From an uncultured Oscillospiraceae bacterium (GTDB taxonomy: Bacteria > Bacillota > Clostridia > Oscillospirales > Oscillospiraceae): a stretch of DNA of 36,885 nucleotides. The stretch is taken from contig CAJFUI010000143.1 in assembly GCA_904420145.1 (NCBI GenBank), forward strand, positions 1 through 36,885, read 5' to 3'. Each line of letters opens with the position of its first letter. Positions within the stretch are counted from its first letter, which is position 1. The position numbers and the translations under genes are program-made. Under the pieces are notes generated by a model. It worked only from the letters and a program-made list of their open reading frames with translations. It was not told where the DNA came from and made no database searches. Positions 32,705 through 36,885 of this stretch are shown in pieces.

Positions 32705-33736
32705 TCAAATCTTCAGCACCTTGGAGGCCCCCTGATAGAGCTTGGCAAAGCCGGAGATGCTGGTGATCGCCGCCCGCTCCAGCTGGCGGTCGATCAGCTT
32801 GTCGTACTCCACCAGCACCTCGCCGCCGGTGACCATCTCCAGCGCATAGTTCTTGTCCAGACCGATCATCTTGCCGGCGGGCATGGCCTCGGTGCGCAGA
32901 AGCTGGGCGCCAAGGGGGGTGGTCAGCGTGCCGGTCCCCTGGAAGTTCAGCCCCGTCAGGGGGTTTTGGAACTCCGTAAGCTTGAGCAGCTTCAGCATCA
33001 CATCGCCGCTGACCAGCATGGTGTTCATGGTGTAGGGGGCAAACTCCGCCCAGAAATTCAGCAGGGCATCGTAATCCAGCGTCCCTGCAGTGCCACCGAT
33101 GGGGGACTTGCCCGTCTCGTAGCTATCGGCGGCATTCTGATTGCCGTCGCCGTTGATCACCACGTCGATGGCGTCCTCCACGTGCATCCGGGCGATGTGG
33201 CTGCCGATCTGGCGCAGCGTCACGGAGAAGAGGTCCAGCCGCTGAAAGCGGATGGCCTCATAGGAGCCCACCAGCATCCGCCCCCGCTTGTGGAGCTTCA
33301 CCAGGTTCTCCTGGGTTTTCACCACCGTCTGGGGCAGCTGCGCCCCCTCCTCCACCCGCCGGAGCTTGCGGTCCTCCTCGGAAGGAATGGAGGTGATGGA
33401 GCGGTAGTCCATGCCGTGGAAGGCGGTCACCGTGGCGGTAATACTGGGGAGGATGTTGTCCTCCTCCATGCCCTGGCGCACCACCCGGGACACAAACTCC
33501 GGGAACAAAACGGCGGAATCCGTGGTGTGGAAGAATTTCTCCACCACGTCGCTGCCCGCTCCTCTCACATGGATGTCAAAGCGCTTGAGCTGGCGCTGAA
33601 AGGCGTCCAGCCCCTCCAGAGGTGTTCCCCGGTAGTTCTCGCTGGGGTCACAGCTCTCCAGCACCTCGGTGAAGGACTTGCCGCTCTCGGCGTACATCCC
33701 CTTGTCCAGCTTCAAATTGTCGTATAGATAAGCCAT
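32705..33736 (-). CDS. Major capsid protein
   Basis: This 343-aa protein builds the phage head. It follows the protease and decoration genes. The FPEFVSRVVRQGMEEDNILPSITATVTAFHGMDYRSI segment and the C-terminal MIGLDKNYALEMVTGGEVLVEYDKLIDRQLERAAITSISGFAKLY region are typical of major capsid proteins of contractile-tail prophages with an HK97-like fold. GGGGGAG precedes the ATG. Confidence 0.9.
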   Translation of the reverse strand: MAYLYDNLKLDKGMYAESGKSFTEVLESCDPSENYRGTPLEGLDAFQRQLKRFDIHVRGAGSDVVEKFFHTTDSAVLFPEFVSRVVRQGMEEDNILPSITATVTAFHGMDYRSITSIPSEEDRKLRRVEEGAQLPQTVVKTQENLVKLHKRGRMLVGSYEAIRFQRLDLFSVTLRQIGSHIARMHVEDAIDVVINGDGNQNAADSYETGKSPIGGTAGTLDYDALLNFWAEFAPYTMNTMLVSGDVMLKLLKLTEFQNPLTGLNFQGTGTLTTPLGAQLLRTEAMPAGKMIGLDKNYALEMVTGGEVLVEYDKLIDRQLERAAITSISGFAKLYQGASKVLKI

Positions 33737-33752
33737 CTTCTCGCTCCCCCTC

Positions 33753-34154
33753 TTACAGTAAAATGGTCACGGTCTTGGCGGTCTCATCTCTGTCCACCAC
33801 CCAGTAGCTCCTGCCTGCAGCAGCGGCGGAGGTGCCGGCAGCGCTGCTCTCTGTGCCGTCGGTGCCGCCTGCGGCTGCCTCCACGGCCTTAACGCCGCCC
33901 TCGCCGTCCGCCTCCAGCGCCGTATAGCCGATGGCGGGAGCGACGGTGCCGCTGTAGCCCACGGTGACAAAGCCGCCCAGCTGCACGGTGCAGGCGTCCT
34001 TCTTGCCTGCAGCTACTGCGCCGCAGAAGGCGTCGCCCGCCTCACAGGCGGATACCTCACCGGCGCCGCTGACCTTCACCACGCTGCCCTCCGGCAGCTC
34101 AGTGCCGGAAAAAGTGGCGCACCACTGGCCGATTCCCTCAAATGAAACGTTCAT
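33753..34154 (-). CDS. Putative capsid decoration protein
   Basis: This 133-aa protein lies between protease and major capsid genes, where decoration or stabilising proteins are usual. It is beta-rich (VVKVSGAGEVSACEAGDAFCGAV, VTVGYSGTVAPAIGYTAL), followed by a low-complexity Ala/Gly/Ser/Thr linker near residues 90-115 and a final beta strand (YWVVDRDETAKTVTILL). The function is inferred from position and composition. Confidence 0.6.
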   Translation of the reverse strand: MNVSFEGIGQWCATFSGTELPEGSVVKVSGAGEVSACEAGDAFCGAVAAGKKDACTVQLGGFVTVGYSGTVAPAIGYTALEADGEGGVKAVEAAAGGTDGTESSAAGTSAAAAGRSYWVVDRDETAKTVTILL

Positions 34155-34216
34155 CCTATGTCCTCCATCCTCTCTTGTCTATTCATCCTCCCGTCCCCTT
34201 TTAGGGCGGGACAATG

Positions 34217-35140
34217 TCACACCAAAAAGGCGCTGCTGCCCTCCGCTGCGGCGCTCTGGCCGCCGCTTAGCTGGACCTTGCCGGAAAAGGCCCTGTCCAC
34301 CCGCCGCTGATAGACCCGCTTGAGCTCCAGCAGCTCCTGTTCCTCCAGCCGCCCGGCGATCTGGGCGAAAATCTCCCCGTCCAAGTCCTGATCCGCCAGC
34401 ACCGCCAAGCGGCTGACCTCCTCCCGCAGCCCCTTAAGATAGCTGCGGCCCAGCCGGGCCTCCTTTTCCAGCTGCTCCAGCTCCCGCAGGCTGTCTTGGC
34501 CGCCTGCCTGCCGCACCAGCGCCTTCAGCGGCAGGGCGCTTTTCCCCTTTCGCACAACACCGGCTTCCCTCTGGGCCGGCACCGCCACAAAGGACCACTC
34601 GTAGGCGTCCAGCGGCTCCTCCAGCGTGATAAAGCACCGCTTGCCATTGTACTCCCGGCCCGGCACATGGTCGCACCCGCCGGTGCTGTGGCAGATGGAG
34701 CAGCTCCGCTTCCCCACGCTGCACCCCACGCTGACCTCCTTCTTGATCCCGCCCTCAATCTCTGCGATCAGCTCGGCGTTTTTCTCCGTCCGCAGCATGT
34801 AGGCCCAGCCCTTCAGCCAGCAGTAGGTATCCCCCGCCGCCGTTCTCTGGCCCTCCTCCCGAACGACCTCCGTGCGGTAGATCCGGGCCATCTGTCCCTG
34901 AGCGGACCACTGGTGGTCGAAGATGCCGCTTTTCCCCAAAAACAGCTCTCCCAAGCCCCGGAGGCACGCCTCGCTGAAGCGCTCATGGTCACGGTCCACC
35001 TCGTTGTCGCACAGCCGCAGGGCAAAGGTATAGACCTCCTCCGCCCGCAATTTTGTCCGGGCAAAGCGGTTGATCTCCGAGAGCTCCTCCGCTGTCACCT
35101 CGGCAGCTGTCACGCCCATGCTCGTCTTTCTGATCTCCAT
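34217..35140 (-). CDS. Prohead maturation serine protease with scaffold-like tail
   Basis: This 307-aa protein probably cleaves the prohead and also scaffolds it. Candidate catalytic residues are His76 in GIFDHQWS and Ser137 in KKEVSVGC, followed by the family segment DAYEWSFVAVPAQ (179-190). Between these is a four-Cys insert (Cys147, 150, 156, 169) with EYNGK, possibly zinc-binding. From about 200 onwards it is helical and charged (LRELEQLEKEARLGRSYLK), like a scaffolding domain. The ATG follows GGGGGATGAG. Confidence 0.8.
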   Translation of the reverse strand: MEIRKTSMGVTAAEVTAEELSEINRFARTKLRAEEVYTFALRLCDNEVDRDHERFSEACLRGLGELFLGKSGIFDHQWSAQGQMARIYRTEVVREEGQRTAAGDTYCWLKGWAYMLRTEKNAELIAEIEGGIKKEVSVGCSVGKRSCSICHSTGGCDHVPGREYNGKRCFITLEEPLDAYEWSFVAVPAQREAGVVRKGKSALPLKALVRQAGGQDSLRELEQLEKEARLGRSYLKGLREEVSRLAVLADQDLDGEIFAQIAGRLEEQELLELKRVYQRRVDRAFSGKVQLSGGQSAAAEGSSAFLV

Positions 35141-35189
35141 CTCTCATCCCCCATTTTCTACAGGCCCCGCCTGTTTTTTCACTCCAGCG

Positions 35190-36380
35190 TCACAGAGCGC
35201 TCTCTGCCTCCCTGTGTCCCTGCTCCCGCTCCGTCCTCTCGTTGTTCAGCTGAATCTGGCGTGCCTGCTGGCGGTACCACTCCGCCTTGGCCTCCTCCAG
35301 CTCGTCCTGCAGATTAATATCGTTCCAATCCACGGTGAAGTCCCCATAGAAGCCGTGGAGCCGCAACCAAAGCCGGCAGATCTTCTCCACCACCGGCGTC
35401 AGCCCCCGGCGGATGGCCGTCAGCTCCGAGGTCAGAATGTCCGCCTGCTGGGTGCTCATCCGCTCCGTGGAGGACCAGCTCAGTCCCAGCATAAAGGGGG
35501 GAATCCCGGTCTTGGCGATCAGCTGCTCGAGAATCTGGCGCACCGGCACCTCGCTGTCAAGGATCTGATTGTCCGCGCCGATGACCTTGATGTCCACATC
35601 GCCGATGGCCACAAAGTCCCGCACCCGGCCGCTCTTGGAGCTCTCCATGGCCCGGCTCCACTCTGATGCAATCTGCCGGCTGCGCTCCTTGGCCATCCCC
35701 GCATCCAGCTCACCGCTCTGGGGCTTGTACACCACGGCGAAGCGCACGTTGCCCATCCGCTCCCAGTTGGTCCCCATGGCGGTGTAGATTTTCCCTAACA
35801 GCTCCGTCAAAAAGGGCATCCCCCGCAGCATAGAGACCCCGTATGGATTCTCCGCCTCCGGGTTGTAGGGGGTAAAGAGCAGCAGTTCCTGACAAGGCAG
35901 GGGCTGCGGGACGCCGTTTTCCCCGTAGCCGCAGATGAGAAACTCCAGCGGCGAGCGCCCCTCTTGAATCTGGATGTCCTCCACCCGTCCACACAGCAGC
36001 GCCGCGATGTCGTCATGCCCTTGGGACAGCACGATCTCCCCGATCCCCTGTCCGCAGGTCAGCATGGAGTCCAAGTACATGTCCAAAAATGCGTTGATGC
36101 CCACCTGTCCCCGGCCCACGTTTACCGTCCGCAGAAACTGTGCCAGCGCCCTCTCCGCCGCCGGCTCCTCACAGTGCACCTCCACGCCGCCTGTCAAGCG
36201 GATGATCTTGCCGATGGCCGCGTCTACAGCGGGCACCGCCTGGCGCACCGCCCGGTACAGCCGGCACTCCCCGCCGCACAGCGTGCGCTGCCCGGTAAGG
36301 AAGCCTGCCGAAGGCTCCCGCAGCTGTGTAGTGGCCGCCGCGGCCTCCGCCGGCCGCTTTTTCCAAAGTCCCGTACCCAT
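35190..36380 (-). CDS. Phage portal protein
   Basis: This 396-aa protein forms the portal ring for DNA entry. The VPAVDAAIGKIIRLTGG start, the central LLLFTPYNPEAENPYGVSMLRGMPFLTELLG region, and the TGIPPFMLGLSWSSTERMSTQQAD segment are portal hallmarks. The C-terminus is a charged helix. The ATG (or the GTG just before it) has a GGGAG site at short spacing. It lies between terminase and protease genes. Confidence 0.9.
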   Translation of the reverse strand: MGTGLWKKRPAEAAAATTQLREPSAGFLTGQRTLCGGECRLYRAVRQAVPAVDAAIGKIIRLTGGVEVHCEEPAAERALAQFLRTVNVGRGQVGINAFLDMYLDSMLTCGQGIGEIVLSQGHDDIAALLCGRVEDIQIQEGRSPLEFLICGYGENGVPQPLPCQELLLFTPYNPEAENPYGVSMLRGMPFLTELLGKIYTAMGTNWERMGNVRFAVVYKPQSGELDAGMAKERSRQIASEWSRAMESSKSGRVRDFVAIGDVDIKVIGADNQILDSEVPVRQILEQLIAKTGIPPFMLGLSWSSTERMSTQQADILTSELTAIRRGLTPVVEKICRLWLRLHGFYGDFTVDWNDINLQDELEEAKAEWYRQQARQIQLNNERTEREQGHREAESAL

Positions 36381-36452
36381 CACTCCCGTCCATTTTTATA
36401 TCCACAGCGGCAAAAATCCGCTGTAAGTCAACCCTCCAAATTTTAGAGAAGC

Positions 36453-36885
36453 TCACGCCCGCCGCTCCACCGACAGCGCTTCCCAGCCGCCCTGCTCCTC
36501 CCGGGCTGCTACCGTAGCCGCGAAATACCGCATGTCGTCCATGGCGTGGTCATTCTCCTTCCGCGGGGCCTCCCGTCCTCCGGCGGACTCCTCCCAGCAG
36601 TAGCTCTCCATCTCCCGCAGGCAGTCCTTACACCCCTCACAGATGACGATCCGCCCGCTCTTGAGGAGATCCGCTGTAATCCGAATGCCGGAGAGCACAT
36701 CGTTTTCTGCCTTGCTCACCACAAAGCCCTCCCGCCGGAGGGCGGTGATAAAGCTGGCCGCCGATGGGTCCACCACCACCCGCTCGATGCTCCTCCCTCC
36801 GGCAAGGCGCCGCAGCGCCTCCACATACTCCTGATCGGTCAGCTGCATACCGGTCTCCCGGGAGGCATAGTAGTACTCCGACAGC
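36453..36885 (-). CDS. Terminase large subunit, C-terminal part (5' end outside window)
   Basis: Only the last 143 residues are in the window; the frame is open to the right edge. The segment RVVVDPSAASFI (nuclease Asp), the GIRITADLLKSGRIVICEGC region and the KENDHAMDDMRYFAA motif near the end are typical of the RNase H-like nuclease domain of phage large terminases, which cut and package DNA. An internal ATG at 36848 is not a real start because the upstream codons read SEYYYASRETG, a usual terminase continuation. Confidence 0.9.
   Translation of the reverse strand, partial: LSEYYYASRETGMQLTDQEYVEALRRLAGGRSIERVVVDPSAASFITALRREGFVVSKAENDVLSGIRITADLLKSGRIVICEGCKDCLREMESYCWEESAGGREAPRKENDHAMDDMRYFAATVAAREEQGGWEALSVERRA

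Larger units (their letters stand above)
25435..36885 (-). mobile_element. Contractile-tail prophage or phage-like element, partial
   Basis: Fifteen consecutive minus-strand frames, tightly packed with many ATGA overlaps, give terminase C-terminus, portal, protease, decoration protein, major capsid, connectors, sheath, tube, unknown, LysM protein, hub, spike, gp25, baseplate J, a YmfQ-like protein and a short terminal frame. The right end runs off the window. No integrase, att site, repressor, tape measure, fibre, holin or lysin is in view. The left end lies next to the cstA control region. Confidence 0.85.

Noticed and set aside
36453-36848. Complete 131-aa gene starting at an internal ATG
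   Set aside because: The frame is open upstream to the window edge and the preceding codons continue a typical terminase sequence, so it is a partial terminase gene.
25435-36885. Gene transfer agent of the alphaproteobacterial type
   Set aside because: Gene content is contractile-tail (sheath, baseplate J, LysM protein) and unlike the non-contractile Rhodobacter-type agent; only a general carrier-particle idea remains possible.

Overview
The window is a GC-rich stretch of a Firmicutes (Clostridia) chromosome. Gene content fits a gut-type Oscillospiraceae relative (Flavonifractor, Lawsonibacter or Oscillibacter-like): strong GGAGG ribosome-binding sites, paired glgC/glgD, a cooS-cooF-flavoprotein cluster without acetyl-CoA synthase genes, and an XkdP/XkdT-type prophage. 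The taxonomic guess is inference; no rRNA or tRNA is present.

Layout. 1-932: non-coding DNA full of perfect hairpins, holding one complete copy (123-599) and fragments of a complex repeat. 933-1223: small membrane protein. 1415-4994 (minus): cooS-cooF-FAD/NAD oxidoreductase operon. 5237-7012: orphan peptide-type solute-binding lipoprotein. 7314-8480: DEAD-box helicase. 8584-8757: conserved-looking 57-aa protein. 8868-9173 (plus): protein made of two ribbon-helix-helix-like repeats. 9203-9891: a run of hairpins and the second complete repeat copy (9374-9848). 9945-18641 (minus): glycogen genes glgB-glgC-glgD-glgA, a terminator, then glgP. 19057-19905: AraC-family regulator. 20124-23597 (plus): thyA-folA, then recG. 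23696-25144 (minus): cstA. 25435-36885 (minus): part of a contractile-tail prophage, from the terminase C-terminus (running off the right edge) to a YmfQ-like tail protein.

How genes work together. GlgC/GlgD make ADP-glucose, GlgA polymerises it, GlgB branches it and GlgP degrades it. ThyA consumes methylene-tetrahydrofolate and DHFR regenerates tetrahydrofolate; their genes overlap. CooS, CooF and the flavoprotein look like an electron-transfer chain between a Ni-Fe-S site, a ferredoxin-like wire and NAD(P). In CooS all six cluster-C ligands are present, but two second-sphere catalytic residues of known CO dehydrogenases (His93 and Lys563 in CooS-II numbering) are replaced by Tyr91 and Gln556, so CO oxidation should not be assumed.

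The two most unusual things are: (1) a ~475-bp mirror-symmetric repeat built of nested hairpins around a 24-bp inverted repeat with a 105-nt loop, present twice with near-constant internal spacing and compensatory base changes; and (2) the altered CooS-like enzyme with its two electron-transfer partners. The prophage is also odd: no tape-measure gene or tail chaperone lies between tube and LysM genes (only an unrecognised 165-aa protein), and no fibre, holin or lysin follows.
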